Positions 25,361 to 38,842 of a DNA stretch of 64,000 nt are shown here, piece after piece (within the stretch, counting starts at the first letter, position 1; every line of letters begins with the position of its first letter). The notes below the pieces were generated by a model that made no database searches, was not told the origin of the DNA, and was given only the letters and a program-made list of their open reading frames with translations. The DNA is from Microplitis mediator (Eukaryota > Arthropoda > Insecta > Hymenoptera > Braconidae). The DNA lies in contig NC_079979.1 of NCBI RefSeq assembly GCF_029852145.1, positions 14,933,401 to 14,997,400 of the forward strand. The letters are read 5' to 3'. The position numbers were made by a program, and so were the translations under genes.

Positions 25361-26710
25361 AAATTACGAAAAATTTTTTATTCGTGATAATTAAATTAAA
25401 AAAAAAAATGATATCTAGATCAAGGTTTTTTAATTTGAGACAAATCTGACTCATCCGCGAATTACTTGCAAACCGCCTTTCTAAAATAATGAAATAAATT
25501 TTGTTAATTATTCTTGTGGAATTGATATAGATATAAAATAAATTAATGTAGATAATTAAGCTCACAACTTCTTGATATCTCTGGTGTACATAATTAAGTA
25601 AATGTTCGGGTTGTTCATTAAGAGAGACAATTAAAAGACATCAACCTGTCACACACGTATGAAACTGAGCTTTTTCATTAATAATTATAATTTATAAAAT
25701 AATCACCTCGACAAGAACATTATGAAATTTTCTTACTCTATATAAATATTAATTTATCCAAAAAAAAGTGTCATTTATTTTTAATGCATAAAATTGCTCT
25801 CTAATGTCTTCATGACACATTTTATAATTCAACAAGTACGGAAACACGAAATGAATGTTAAATAAAAGCACATGAAATATAATAATAGACAAAGAGAAAA
25901 GAAAAAAAATGTAAAATATGCAGAACACTTTCCGATAATTATATAATGGCGTCTTTCAATTTGCATCCCTCTGACGTATTTTTTAATCCCACCGTAACAA
26001 CGGAACTCATTTACTAAAGAATTTGAATTAAAATAATGAATAAAAATAATAACTTTATTCATAATTATCTCTGTCTTTCTTCAGTTATCGATAGGGATTA
26101 AACTTTCAATTACTTGTAAATTTATAACGAAGCTATTAAACGTCTTGTCTTTTATGCATTCTGTAATTCTTCTTCTGTATTTTAGTTAAATAATTTAATA
26201 TACCTATAGTCAACCTAAAAAAAAATTTCCATTGTCTCGTCGACAATGAGATTATTAAAAATACAATAAATTTGATCACACAAATTGATTTAATTTAATT
26301 TATGTTTTGTTAGTTTTACAAAAGTTATACAGTCGAAGCTTCCTAAAGTTACTCTCTCCGTACAGGACCATTTTCTAAAGTTGCTTTTTCCCCTTCTCCT
26401 CACTCTGCATTCTCGCTAGGATAATTGATTCTCCTATGCGCGTTTCGATGCGTCACAAAATCAAAACAAACCGTGTGATACATATGCGTTGAGGCTAACC
26501 TCAAATCTTAATTTTTAAATTATTTTTAATATTTCAATATTAATAAATAAATAATAAAGAAATAAAATGAAAAATACTTAGAGTTTATAAAATAATCACT
26601 AATTTGAAACTTTGACTGTATGGAATGTCAGCAAGTGTTTGAGAGGGAGGGGAACGGGGTGCTTGTGGAAGTACTGAGTTTTCGAGGACTCTAATACGCC
26701 GTTTTTTATA
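25361..26710. other. Gene-free stretch
   Basis: AT-rich. A small hairpin, cattgtctcgtcgacaatg, sits at about 26231-26249, and two ctaaagttg-like motifs near 26340-26395. No exon. Confidence 0.45.
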
Positions 26711-27052
26711 ACACGCTGAAAAAAAAATGCTAACTATCACCATCTTGTAATAGGGAATTATTACTATCTGTATGTGATAATCATTGTCATACTTTTATGT
26801 TAACTAATACTATCGGAGATGGCAACCATTCTTATCTATGATGATAATCATTACTATCTTAGAAGGCAAAATTATAAAATTTTTCAGACATAAGAAACAT
26901 TACTATCGAGATGGTAGCTATTACTATCGGCAATAGTAATTATTACTATATGAGAAACAAATAGTTAACATAAAAGCATGATAATGATTATCACATACAG
27001 ATGGTAATCATTCTCTATTACAAGGTGCTGATAGCATTTTTTTTTCAGTGTG
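26711..27052. mobile_element. 342 bp palindromic MITE
   Basis: acacgctgaaaaaaaaatgc and, in complement, acacactgaaaaaaaaatgc. The interior is a degenerate array of attactatc/gatagtaat units, structurally like the palindrome-array family but with another unit. The next repeat begins immediately after it. Confidence 0.75.
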
Positions 27053-27053
27053 T

Positions 27054-27215
27054 AACTTCCCGCTAAAAAAATTGACATTTTTCAAAAAAAAGGGAAGTTC
27101 TTGGTTTCGCTGCGATTTTAGGAAATCAAATTTCTAATAGATCTTGACGTTTTGAGATTCTAGAAAGCTATTCTGACTAATTTCAAGAAATTATACAGAA
27201 CTCAATTTATACAAT
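27054..27215 (+). repeat. 'aacttcccgct' family repeat, truncated
   Basis: Begins aacttcccgctaaaaaaatt, continues through the gggaagttcttggtttcgct block and gagattctagaaagctattc, then stops. Confidence 0.65.
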
Positions 27216-27281
27216 CTATGGATCAACTAACTATGATTTGATCCCTGGCATGTAATTTTATTTTTCAAAAAAATTCGTCTA

Positions 27282-28607
27282 CACGGAGAGAAATGTATAA
27301 TAACCGTTCCTAGTACGCTTATGAAATATCATCCCATACCGTTATGGTAATCATTACATGAAATTATGGGATATAGGCCCATACTTTCTGGGAAAAGTTC
27401 CCATAAGTATAGGAACAATTTCCATCATTATGGTAATAATTCCTATATCGCATGTGAAAGAATTATGGTGATGATCACTATCCCTTAATAAAAGAAACGA
27501 TTTAAAACGATTAGAAAATAAAATTTTTGAATACTTTTTAATGCTTATGAATCGCTTTTCTTATGGGCATTTAACATTGCAAATCGTTTCGAATCGTTTC
27601 TTTTAATGAGGGATAATATTATGATAATCATTCCCATTATAATATTGTAAACGTTACTATAATATTATGGTAATGGTTACAACAATATCGTGGTAATGGT
27701 CACCATAGTATATGGTAATCGTTACCATATATTGTAGTAACCTTTACCATAATATTATAGTTATCGTTACCATAATATTATAGTAATAGTTCCTATAATA
27801 TTATAGTAATGGTTACCATATATTATGGTAATAGTTACCATAATATTATGGTAACGATTACTATAATATTATGGTAATGGTTACCATAATATTATGATAA
27901 CGATTACTATAATATTATGGTAATGGTTACCATAGTGTATGGTAACGATTACCATAATATTGAGGTGATTGGTGTCTTAAATTAATATCACTTATATACT
28001 ACAATGATAACACACTTATATTAGAAATAACAACACCACAATTAACAGCAGTAAAAGAAAGCAAGAGCAATATATAGTTTATTGAGATACAATGTTTGCT
28101 GTTAAACTGTCAATATAAGACTGACTGACTGTCGCGCATCTATAAAACAATAGAAGAAGGCATTTGTTTTCTAGCTATTCAAATATTTTAAAGATCAGTT
28201 TCACATTCGTTACAATATTATAGGAGCCATTACCATAATACACGGAGAGAAATGTCAAGTAAATATGCCTATGGAAGCATAGTAATAATTACATTACTCT
28301 ATAGTTTATATAAGCAGTCACATAAGAGCGGCGAGACACAAACTATAGAGTAATGTAATTATTACTATGCTGCATAAGCATACTTACTTGACATTTCTCT
28401 CCGTGTATTATAGTAACCACTACCATAATGTTATGGTAACGATGACCATAATATTATGGTAATGATTACTGTAATATTATAGTAATGATAACTACAATAT
28501 ATGGGTGCCGTTCCTATATTCAACATTTCAAAAGAAAACGGTTACTATGCATTATGGGATCCATTCCCATAATATATTGTAATTGTTACTGTAAATTTTT
28601 CTCCGTG
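27282..28607. mobile_element. Palindrome-array MITE, 1.3 kb copy
   Basis: Ends cacggagagaaatgtataat and ttactgtaaatttttctccgtg-like sequence, TA on both sides. The interior (27640-27970 and 28410-28570) is a tandem run of units of the form accataatattatggt flanked by aacgatt/aatggtt. At 27500-27610 is a unique segment with its own inverted halves (aaacgatt.. and ..aatcgttt). A CACGGAGAGAAATGTC element (28241-28405) is nested in the right part, beside a ~250 bp unique region (27965-28230). Confidence 0.8.
28241..28405. mobile_element. CACGGAGAGAAATGTC MITE, uninterrupted copy
   Basis: 165 bp with termini cacggagagaaatgtcaag and cttgacatttctctccgtg. TA at 28239-28240 and 28406-28407. Serves as the empty site for the insertion at 5605-5742. 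Confidence 0.9.
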
Positions 28608-29229
28608 TATTTGTTTTTGAACAAAATTTAAGTAATTTCAAGTAGTATTCATCTCCTTAATTGAAATATGAAGTATACATTATATGTATATAGTAATAGT
28701 TATGGGTAAATTCTAATAATGCAAAGGAAGAGAATCCGACAACGTCAATGTATATAATGACATACAGTATGAACAATATGTATTTCGTGAGTGAGATGTT
28801 TGAAAGCACGACGCCGTCGACAATGACAACGAGTTACCACGGAACTTGTGAAATGTTATGATTTCCTCGTATTATTCCGTAGAGTGCAATTGCATTTCTG
28901 TTATATCATAGTGACATACGTGGCAAATACATTTCAGACCACGTTAAATTATCACTATATTAAATTTCGGTTAAATACATAATTATTATTATTATTGTAC
29001 ATACACATATGCCAAACGCATGCTTTACATCAACGTGTTCATTTTATGAAAAAAATCATTCGGCTCTTTTATATTTAACAGGAACCCGAGGGTAAAATTA
29101 CAACAAAATTGGTGTCTCGTTTCGCCGTGAATTTTCTTTAACTAAAATTAAAATTAGAGAAAAATAAAATATCATTTCAAAAAATTTTTTTCTATTAAAA
29201 AATTGTTTTTTTAAAAAAACATGAGGGAA
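28608..29229. other. Gene-free stretch
   Basis: Mixed composition at 28720-28930, AT-rich later. No exon or element ends. Confidence 0.45.
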
Positions 29230-29755
29230 CATGGTAAAAAATATTTTGCGGATATCACTATGCCAGTATAGGCGTGAACGCCATACTGTATGGTATCAAA
29301 GATTTTTATAGGCTGTAAAATTGTACGAATAGATGATTCAACCATTGCGGGAATAGTAATATTGGCGATAGTTGTCGCGGACGCCGCAATGTCAGTATGG
29401 CCGTCAGGCCCATACTGCGTTGCCGTATCCACAATGCTTCTGGCTAATAAACCTAGTCTAACGTCATCTATATAGTTTTGGTGGTAATACGATAGTATAC
29501 ATTGCCACGTCAGAAATTATGGCGGGAAATACTAGTAGTATTGTAGCTCTCGGATCTCAGGGCCATGCTGTTTCGCCGTGCCTGCTATGCATACGTGTGA
29601 GCAATACAATAGCTCCAGTACTATACAGTATAGTAAATAACGCCATACTTCTGGGACTCGTTACAATACTGTCTTAAAATATTTCACATGCTATTTTAAT
29701 ATCTGTCTTGAGACCATACCAGCATGGTGTTGAACGCCATGCATTTCTTACCGTG
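29230..29755. mobile_element. 526 bp diverged MITE with catactg/cagtatgg repeats
   Basis: Left catggtaaaaaat and right (complement) cacggtaagaaat ends, continuing into matching gaacgccatac..gtatggt blocks. AA on both sides. Less AT-rich than its surroundings. Frames on both strands (61 and 73 codons) are mirror artefacts. Confidence 0.55.
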
Positions 29756-31341
29756 AAATTTGTCACTTATAATAATGAAACATTTCAAATTATTTCTTAA
29801 ATAATTATTTATTTTTATCACATAATTTTTATAAATTAGTAAATTTTTATATACATATTCATTCTGAAACTCTATTAAAAAATCTATTTTGTAATCAAAA
29901 CCAAATTACCCCTGTCAATATTTTTCAAATATTTCATTTGGCCTCAACTGTAATTTATATTTCAATTAACAAAATTAAAAATTCCAATTTAATTACAAAG
30001 TATTTCTAAAAAAAATTTAAACGCTCGATAAAAATTTTTTTTTCGCACGCTGTGATTTTTATTTTTCACCCACTCGAAAAAATTTCAATTTAAAAAAAAT
30101 AACATCGACGTTAGTTAATAAAATTCATGTTTCGATGATCTAAGAAAAAAAAAGAAAATTTTTTTAATTAAGCAACGAAAGTAATTAATTTTTTTGAGTA
30201 AATATTAATGAAGGGCTCAGTGGATTTATAGGATTAAAATAAGAGATTTGAATGTATAATTAAAGCGTTTTAAAGGAATTATAGTGTAGTGTAAAGCACA
30301 TGAGTCGGTAAGGGGAATATTATAGGGATGTGTAGATTGATATTAACAACCATGTCCATGGAAGACACGAGAGACATTGGGCTTGATAATTAATAGAGAG
30401 TTGTGGTATTAATAGTACTGAGAGTTTAACCTCATACCTCGAAGCTCGTACTCGGTGAAGGTATATATGCTTTATATCAAGCCTCAATATCATCTCGAGT
30501 GGCGTTTATGCCTGCGCTAGTTAGAAACGTCGAACGCTAATCACCATCGGCCGGTTTGCTGTGCGAATATTTCATAGATTTATTATTAACGTCATGAGTC
30601 ATCATTATGACACTTGATACTCAATTAATTTTAACAACTTCCATTATTAATATTAACTATTTCATTATATTCAATTAAAATTTTTTTTCTTTATAATTTA
30701 TCATTTGAAAATTGAAAAAATATTTTTTCTACTTGAGTTATTTAATTAACTTCTAATCGCGATAAATTTAAATAGAGATCCAATCTATTTTAAATTAATT
30801 CAATATTCGATGTCGGGAAAATTCCGGAAAAGTTGACGCATCGAAATTAAATCTAATTAACGGATTAGCTGCAATTTAAAATTGTAAAGCTGAAAATTCA
30901 GAGTAGTAGTATTGAAACATATTAACCGAGATTGAATTTGTAGAAATTGAATTCAATTTACAGTGTAATTAAAATAAATTAATTAGTAATACGAAATTAA
31001 TTAATTGAGAAAATTAAATTTCTGAACATTGGGTAGAGTTGAGATTTAATTTTCTTATTGGACTGTGAAATATCTTACAAATTAAAAAAAATGGATCGTA
31101 ATCAAGATGGCGACTGTCAAAAAAAAAAAAAAAAAGAAATAAAAAAATAATTTTTTCAAAAATTTTTTCTCAATATTAACAGAAATACACTTACGCAAAA
31201 AATTAAAGGAACAGAAAAATTTTATCAATTTTTTAGTAATTTTTGGAAGGCTGTAACTTGGTGGAAAATAATCGTATCGAGATTTAAAAAAAGCATTTTA
31301 TAGCTTGAAATCTCTAGTTTCGGTGCATTTTTTTCAAAATT
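29756..31341. other. Gene-free stretch
   Basis: AT-rich, with a mildly GC-richer patch at 30420-30570. A gcaaaaaattaaaggaac end-like motif at about 31195 may mark the true left end of the following element. Confidence 0.4.
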
Positions 31342-32457
31342 TTTTAAGAGCTCCGGCTATTGTGCAAACATAAGAAATACCGCGAGACAAAAAATTTTTA
31401 ATTTTTTTTTTTTTTCCCAAGAGCCCACGGACCATGGAAAAATTCTTTCAACTCAACCAATGCATAGGTCGTTTAGCAAATTTATTCAGCTTCAATTTGG
31501 CTTTTTTTAACCTCGTAGGACGATTTGTCGTAGAGATATCAGCCTTCAAACAAAAAATGATTCTTTTGGCTTTGATTATCGATATTTCAGCTACCAATGA
31601 TCGCACAGTAAATTGAAGGGCGGCGTTAAAAATTTGAATCAATTACCTACAAGACCCTCTCATCATTTTTTGAAAAAAATTTCCAAAAAAATCGAAGAAA
31701 AAGAAAATTGGAACTTTTTTTTTTTGGGTTCGAAATTTTTTTTTTGACATTTTTTGGAAATTTTTTTTTTGTCATTTCCTTGCATTTGCTAAGTAACCAA
31801 CGCAAAAATTTGAGAAAAGTCGAAAAAAAAATTATTTTTCTCATTTTGATTATGATTACACAATTAAAGGATTGAAATTGTTCCTTTAATTGTTTAGCAA
31901 AACTTTAAGCGGTCATTCCCAAAAAAACGGCTCGATAGATCAATTTGAAAATTAACAGGGTTATTAGGGGTACATTAAGCTAAAAAAGTCCCTGGCAACA
32001 TTATTTTTTTTTATCGATATTTGCAGAGTAGTGGTTGATTTACTAAAAAACCAATAAAAATCATTTTTTTGTACTTACATCGAATGGATGTTAAAAATAA
32101 AAAAAAAATTTTCTTTTCAAAAAATGATGAGAGGGTCTTGTAGGTAATTGATTCAAGTTTCTTACGCCGCCCTTAAATTTACTGTGCGATCAATGGTACC
32201 TGAAATATCGATAATCAAAGCCAAAAGGATCATTTTTTGTTTGAAGGCTGATATCTCTGCGACAAATCGTTTTACGAGGTTAAATACAAGGCAAATTGAA
32301 GCTGAATAAATTTGCTAAACGACCTATGCATTGCGATTAAGGTTTAGTTAAAAGAATTTTTCCACGATCCGTACGCTCTTCGGAAAAATAAAAAAAAATT
32401 TAGAAATTTTTCGTCTCGCAGTATTTCTCATGTTTGCGCAATTACAGTACGGCTATT
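31342..32457. mobile_element. Long inverted repeat, ~330 bp arms
   Basis: Left arm 31342-31676 and right arm 32118-32457 are reverse complements with perhaps 10-15% differences. Shared landmarks are caaacataagaaatac, aatgcataggtcgtttagca, ttggctttgattatcgata and gtcttgtaggtaattgattc. The ~440 bp spacer contains aattaaaggattgaaattgt folding on itself at 31862-31892. A transcript through this region would form a long hairpin. Open frames of 60-65 codons are not coding. Confidence 0.8.
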
Positions 32458-33536
32458 ATAATAAAAAAATTCTCCTATTTACATACATCCATGTATGTCA
32501 ATAAAGTAAGGTTAAGTTCTTTTTATTTTAATTGTGGTATATTGCCTACAGCAATATCGGGTTTTGCTATAGTCAGTATACGTATTGCTCTGTGAAATAA
32601 ACTTTGGTATTCTTACCACAAGAATATCCGTATTGTTACCAGAATAAAACATTTACCGGAAAGAAGAAAACCTTTTTTTTCAGTGCACAATTTGTGTAAA
32701 TATTTGAAAAATTATAGAAAATAATTTCATTAAAAAATCCATTAATTTTTTTTTCAATTCATTATACCAAAGTATCTATTGGAATATAAATTTATTATCT
32801 GCATTGAAAATTCATCGACGTACAAAGGGAAAAAATTAATAATGGATTTCATTAAAAAAAAAAAAAAGCAAGGAAGTTATTTCTAAAAATAGCAAAACAG
32901 TATTCAGTCAAAAAAAACATACAAGTAGTAATTATTTATTAATTGTTTTCTGATTATATTTATTTATTCAGGTAGTTTTTGTCGGTGTAAAAAAAGTAAA
33001 TGAGAAAAACGTAAAAGACTATTTTTATCTAGCCGGGTACAATACGATGTTAATGCAATTTCTAGATGGTTAGCGGAAACGAGCCATATCCCTTGGCAGC
33101 CGTCGGATGATTCTATGCTGAGCTATACTACTAGCGTCTACTTCCACCAACGCTGTCCAAAGCTTTTTTGCATATCTGTAAAAATATTCTGTTCCAAAGC
33201 CGCAATTCGTTCATCACACCCGTGACGTTCACGCCTTTTTTGCATTATTTTCCACTACTTTTTCTTTTGTTATTATTATTATTATTTTTCTATCTTAACT
33301 TCTTTGTTTTTTTAACTTTGTCTAGCTTATAGCTCGCCATTGATAGCGATAAGAAAACACATATTGGAAAATAAGTAGAAAAAAAAAAAAAAGATTACGA
33401 CTTCGCATATATTTTCTCATATTTCATAGCAGTGTGACATCGATATTCATAACTCGTATTTTTTTGTTTAAAATTACTTTTTAAAACTCACAAAAGTTGG
33501 AAAATTTTCATTTTTAAACAATTATATAAATATATA
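32458..33536. other. Gene-free stretch
   Basis: A possible degenerate element end, ttttttttcagtg, occurs near 32674-32686. The patch at 33050-33250 is more balanced but yields no exon. Confidence 0.4.
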
Positions 33537-33860
33537 CACTGAAAACAAGATTTATTTGAGCCAAAGATATCGTATCTTTGGATATGGTCAAATATAATTG
33601 TGAGAAAGATATAATATATTTGAGTAGTTTAATTGCGTGAAATAAGTGATTTATTTGTGGTAAAGAAATGATCCAATTGCTACAAATAAATAAGGGCTTC
33701 AAATATATGTATAGTATCGTCAAATTATAGGTTATTTGTCACAAATTTAACATCTTTACCACAAATACATCAATTACTTATCACAAATAAATTATATATA
33801 TCTGTCAAATTATACACTAAAAAAAGGAAATATTTTTCCCAAATAAATCAATTTATTTGT
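33537..33860. mobile_element. Possible 'atttatttg' fold-back element
   Basis: cactgaaaacaagatttatt at the left and, in complement, cacaaataaattgatttatt at the right, with many tttgt/acaaa-type repeats between. A second cactaaaaaaagg sits internally at 33814. Boundaries uncertain. Confidence 0.4.
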
Positions 33861-33867
33861 GGCTTTT

Positions 33868-34250
33868 TAACTTCCCGCTAAAAAAATTGCAAATTTTCAA
33901 AAAATGGGAAGCTATTGGTTTCGGTCCGATTTTTGAAAATCTAGTTTTCATCAGATGTCAGCGTTTCGAGATCCTAGGAAGCTATTCTGACTATTTCCGG
34001 ATAGACTTCCGTGAGTGTGTGTGTGTGAGTGTGTGTAAACTTTTTTTGTCCGACGATATCTTTGGAACGAATCAACCGATTTGAACGTACTTGGTGACGT
34101 TTTTGGTTTTTTTGCGTTTCTTATAAACCACTTGCCCGATTCGCCTCAAAATGGAATCAGTTTTAAGTCTTTTTGAGTCCTTTCGATTGCCACCAAGTAC
34201 GTTCAAATCGGCTCATTCGATCCAAAGATATCGTCGGACAAAAATTATAA
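33868..34250 (+). repeat. 'aacttcccgct' family repeat
   Basis: taacttcccgctaaaaaaat, then the ttggtttcggtccgattt block, cagcgtttcgagatcctagg, a GT-rich tract at 34012-34038, gatatctttggaacgaatc and gattgccaccaagtacgttc. Confidence 0.75.
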
Positions 34251-34405
34251 TTTTTCAGTGAAGGTATGTTTTACCGGCCTTACAAATTTTAGAGCTCGAA
34301 GAGACATACTGGGGCAAATTGGGTCACTCTAAAAATTAAAATATGTACAAAATTTTTCTTGCTATTATTATATACCTTAATTATATTACAAGTTATTTTT
34401 TAGTA

Positions 34406-34694
34406 AACTGCGAAAAACTTGTGGAGCGAATTTAAAACGAATGATTTTTTATTTCTTTATTGCCCTCGGAATAAAATTCACTCTGGAAGAAAATTTATTT
34501 CAGCATTAAAACTCCAGTCCGATCAGATTCGAATTGAAATAAAATCCACATTAGTATGAAATCACTCCACTGAAAAAATATTTCCTATTCATTCCGTATA
34601 AGGGGTGGTTTTTTTTTTAAACTCCGGAACTTTGAGTCACGGAGTGAATTTGGATTCAAATAAAATTCGTGCCCGCTGTCAATTTTTTTTCAGC
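34406..34694. mobile_element. 'cggagtgaa' family MITE
   Basis: Left aactgcgaaaaacttgtgga, right tttttttcagcg, with actccggaac and cggagtgaat repeats between. TA-containing flanks. Confidence 0.6.
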
Positions 34695-34944
34695 GTAAAA
34701 AGTAATACAAAGCAAAATGAAGTCTGATCTAATGACCTTTGAATATTTTATTGAACTTGGAAATTAAAATTTTAGAAATAAAAATTTCTATTTTTGAAAC
34801 ATAAATTTTCAGAATTAAGGGACATTAAATTTTTTTTATGAATCTACTTTTACAAATTTATAAATAATTGCTGAAAAAAATAGCAAATATTTTACTCAGC
34901 TCATTTTACTCCAGCTTCCTTTATATGTATTAAATTCCCTTGTA

Positions 34945-35077
34945 GGGTAAGAGCACCAGTACCTGACTCCTAACCATTCGGTCTTATATTTTAACATTGG
35001 CTCAAAATATATATAGATATAATTTGAAACGAAGTGGCTGGCTAGTGGTTTGGGGTTGGGTACCGATGCTCTTACCC
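34945..35077. mobile_element. 133 bp MITE with TGTA duplication
   Basis: gggtaagagcaccagtacc and, in complement, gggtaagagcatcggtaccc. TGTA on both sides (34941-34944 and 35078-35081). The 4-bp duplication separates it from the TA group. Confidence 0.8.
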
Positions 35078-35081
35078 TGTA

Positions 35082-38000
35082 TGTGATATTAAAAAAAATT
35101 TATTTATATTTAATCATTTTTTTCCTCCTTGAAATTAAAAAATATAAAATTTAAAAATTAATTAAAATAGGGGAAGCAAAATTCCGTTGAATACAGATGT
35201 TGTCATTGACTAGCTGATCAGTACATACGATCCGGTGTATGACCATCATACTTGAAGCAGAATCACCCCCGGTAGTTGAGAATAATTGATAGGTATAATT
35301 GGTCGCTCCAAGTTTCTTGAGGATCAAGCGTCCTCTAGAGTTTTATCTCTACATCCTCATGTAAGCTCTCACCCTCTCGATTTTCTCGTTATTGGAGCGA
35401 CGGTATTTTCTACATAGATATATACCTCAACTAAATTACTGTAGTCTGGACCAGACCGTAGTGTAGTTGACTAAAGTATAAGAGCGATAAAAAACCGAGA
35501 TGAGATTAATCAGCGATAAAAAAATCTCTAGCTCTGAAATCTCTGTACCATAATAGACTGCCTCGGGTTTACCTTCGCCGAAAAATTTATATATAATAAT
35601 AAAAATATTATTTAAATTTGTAAAAAAAATTACCGTGTATCCAAGTATTAATTTTTTTTTCGATTTATGCCGTACTTGCGTCGAAATAATAAAATAAAAA
35701 AATATATTTTTTCTGTTGGCTTTGATAAAAAAATACATTTAAATTCATAACCATTTCTTTGGCGTACAAGTCACGGAAGCTGTAGTGTCAAAGTGAAGAA
35801 GAAGTAGAAGTAGAGGCTAAAGAAGATGAAGAAGAAGAAGAAAAGAGAAGAAAAATAAAAAAAAATAAGAAGGAAGTCTAATCACGCGTCTGCAGAAACG
35901 AGTCTCGAATCACTTGAGACTCTGGTGTGAGGATTTTATCGATAAGATGCCCGAGATACCGTCTAGTTTTTTTTACTGGCTTTTTATTTTTCTTCATTAT
36001 TATATGATTATATTTTTTATTATTTTATTAGTGTAGTGGGTCTGGAAATTTAAAAAATATACTAAACCTCGTTGATTAAATAAATTGAAAATGTTGTTGA
36101 CGAGATGGAATAAAATATAAATAAAAAATAAAGTTAGGGTCGGCTTAAGTTACGAATACCAAGCCGGTGTTCTGGAGACTCCGATGAATTTCGAGACATT
36201 TTATAACCTAAAATGGGGTCACCCAGACGACCTAGACTAAACGGACATTTTTAAACAGGCTTCCGTATTTCGCGCGTTCGCTGTGTATTCTCTGAGTCAT
36301 CCTCTTTCGCTTTGCCTGATTGTGCATTGTTCCACTGTCTTTTACATTTTTTACTTTTTATGCCTCATTTTTTTTTTTTTTTTTATCTATAGTCTGGTGT
36401 TCCATTGCTGGTCCGGATAATTTTTTTCCTTTTATTTTAGCACGAGGACGAATGTGTTTTGCATAATGGAAAATGCACCCTTTTGTACGCTCTAGTTTTT
36501 TTCGACGAGAAAAACTATGGTTAATTCCGTTTCGAGCGATGCGTGTCTCCGTATCTGTACTGTGTTCTTGCTGTGTGTGCATACTATGGTCATGTTGCTA
36601 GAGGTTTTATTTGCTCAGTACGACAATTGAATTTTTATTTTACACTAAATGCTTCTAAGTTTAATAAAGGATTTAAATTTATACATATAAAGGAACAAGG
36701 GGCAAGATGAGACGATTTTTTTTAAAGAAAAATTCATTCAGATTTTTTTATTTACGATTTGTGGAAAAGATGGGGTAACTTGATCAGCTGTACATTGCGG
36801 GTAATTTTTAATTTTTGGAAAAAAAATACTTTTTTCTAAAAATTTTACAATTCCTGCATTTTTAGACGGATCACTCCCGACCTCAAAATTTTCGCTCATT
36901 TTGCCACAGAAAAAAAGATTGAAAATAAAATTTACTTTTTGTCTATCTAAATAAAAATTTTTTAATTTACAAATTTTGAAACGTCTTAAATAAAGAGTAT
37001 TTTTACTTAGCATAGAAAAAAACTTAAAATTATTTAAAGTTGTAATAAAATAAATTTAATACTCATGTTTTATTTTCAATGCTTTTACGGTTGCTTCAAC
37101 TCGTTTGTTTACTTTATTTTGTATTCATATTTTTTTTACGGTCATAAGTTTTGTAGTGCACTAAAAATTTTTCTATTTGACTGTTACAAACAGAGCCATT
37201 AGTATTTACATGAAAAGTGATCCTTAAATGTCAAAAAAGAAAAATTTTGAATTGCTCATTTTTTAAGGAGGAGGGGGTAAAGGCTAAATCGTGAAAAAAA
37301 CGGTTTTTTACGAATTTTTTTTAGGTGTATGGATTGAGCTAATTAATTGCATCCTTTTGAACATCATTAAGTATAGTTTCAACAACATTAAGTCATTTTT
37401 TTTATGTAAAAGTATCCGCAAACAAGCCGGTGACGGAGCTTTTTCAGAACGTCTTTTAAAATAGACGATTTGCGGTGAGCACTGTATCTCAGTTGGAAAT
37501 TATTTAAAATAAAAAACCACTAAAATTTAATTAAAGCATTATTAAATCCTTCCCCCAACGTTATCTGATAATTTTTTTTTTCACTTTTTCATTTTTTGTG
37601 GTCATTTAAAGTAAAAACTGCTATTTTTTACGAAATTTTGCCTCATTTTGGAGGTGGAAAACCCCCTTGATGTAAAAAAAAATTCTAAAACTCAACGTTG
37701 GGGGGAGCTATTTTATACGTAGAAAGTGTTGCTAAGTTTGAAATAAATCGGTTATGTAGTTTTTAAAAAGCAGTGCTCACGAACTTTGAAAAAGTAGTAT
37801 CGAGGAAAATACGTTTAAAGTTTTAAATGCTAAAAATTAAAAAAAAAAATTTTTTTTCAACTTACACGGAAATTTTTTAAAACAGAACAATAGAGGTTAG
37901 AACGATCACCAAGTGAATAAACTGTATACCTGCACTCCCTTTCCGACCGCCCGCAGTTATCGAAGCTACAGTTTTAAAGAAGACCAACTAGTTAATAACT

Positions 38001-38619
38001 TCGAGAGTTTTGCTCTGATCGACTTCAAATTTGGAGACTATTCTTAAAATGTGTAGTTATAAGAAAACCAAAAAAAAATCTGATTTTTAGCCCTTAACCC
38101 CCACCCTTAAATCCAAGGTAGTAAAATAATTAAATATTTCTTCAGCAGTAGAATCACAGCTTAAAATTCGCAAAAAAATTTCAAGAAATTCGGGAGATAG
38201 GAATTTTTTTTTTTAATGATAGTCACTGAGGGTAAAAAATTCATTTAATTCTTATACATAATTTAGTAAATTGGTGATAAAAAGAAAAAAAAGTGAATAA
38301 ATATAATAAAATATTGTTTTTAATCCGATATATTTATTATACATTTAATTAATGGAAGGAATAATTATTTACATTATGAATAAAATTATAATTTAATTTA
38401 AAACGACAATTGTATTTATTCTGGCTCGAGTTTTAATGTTTTAATTCACTTATTTTATATAATTACTCATTATTATAATTTTTTTTTTAAATAACAATTT
38501 ACATCAAAAGATAACATATATTTTTTTAAAAGTAATATTCAATAGTTTTTTTTTTTAAATACAAGTGTTTGAATCAGCTTAAATTTAAATTTACGTTACT
38601 TAACTCGAACGACCTTAAT
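35082..38619. other. Gene-free stretch downstream of the beat-like gene
   Basis: Purine-rich run at 35795-35870 (gaag repeats). Balanced patch at 36130-36330 without exon logic. A possible G-rich-end element start at about 36690 (aaggggcaagatgagacg). An inverted cccccaacgtt/aacgttgggggg pair at about 37553 and 37693 marks an uncharacterised repeat. Frames up to 100 codons are low complexity. Confidence 0.4.
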
Positions 38620-38626
38620 TAATTAT

Positions 38627-38650
38627 TTTATTACTTTAGTATTTTTTATT
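38627..38650 (-). promoter_or_regulatory. Candidate polyadenylation signals
   Basis: Two AATAAA hexamers on the minus strand (plus-strand tttatt at 38627-38632 and 38645-38650), about 200 nt after the stop codon of the beat-like gene. In DNA this AT-rich the hexamer is common, so this is only a candidate 3' end. Confidence 0.35.
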
Positions 38651-38842
38651 ATTATTATTATTATTAATATTATTTGTTATTATTTATACTCTCGGATAAA
38701 AATGATTCGTCGTCTATCTACGTCATAAATAGTTAATGTTTTAACATACAATAAATATATATAATAACTGGAAGCCCTAGACTACTAGGTTTTACATGGA
38801 CGATGTTAATCGTATATCGATGATGTCCGTTGATGAATAAAG

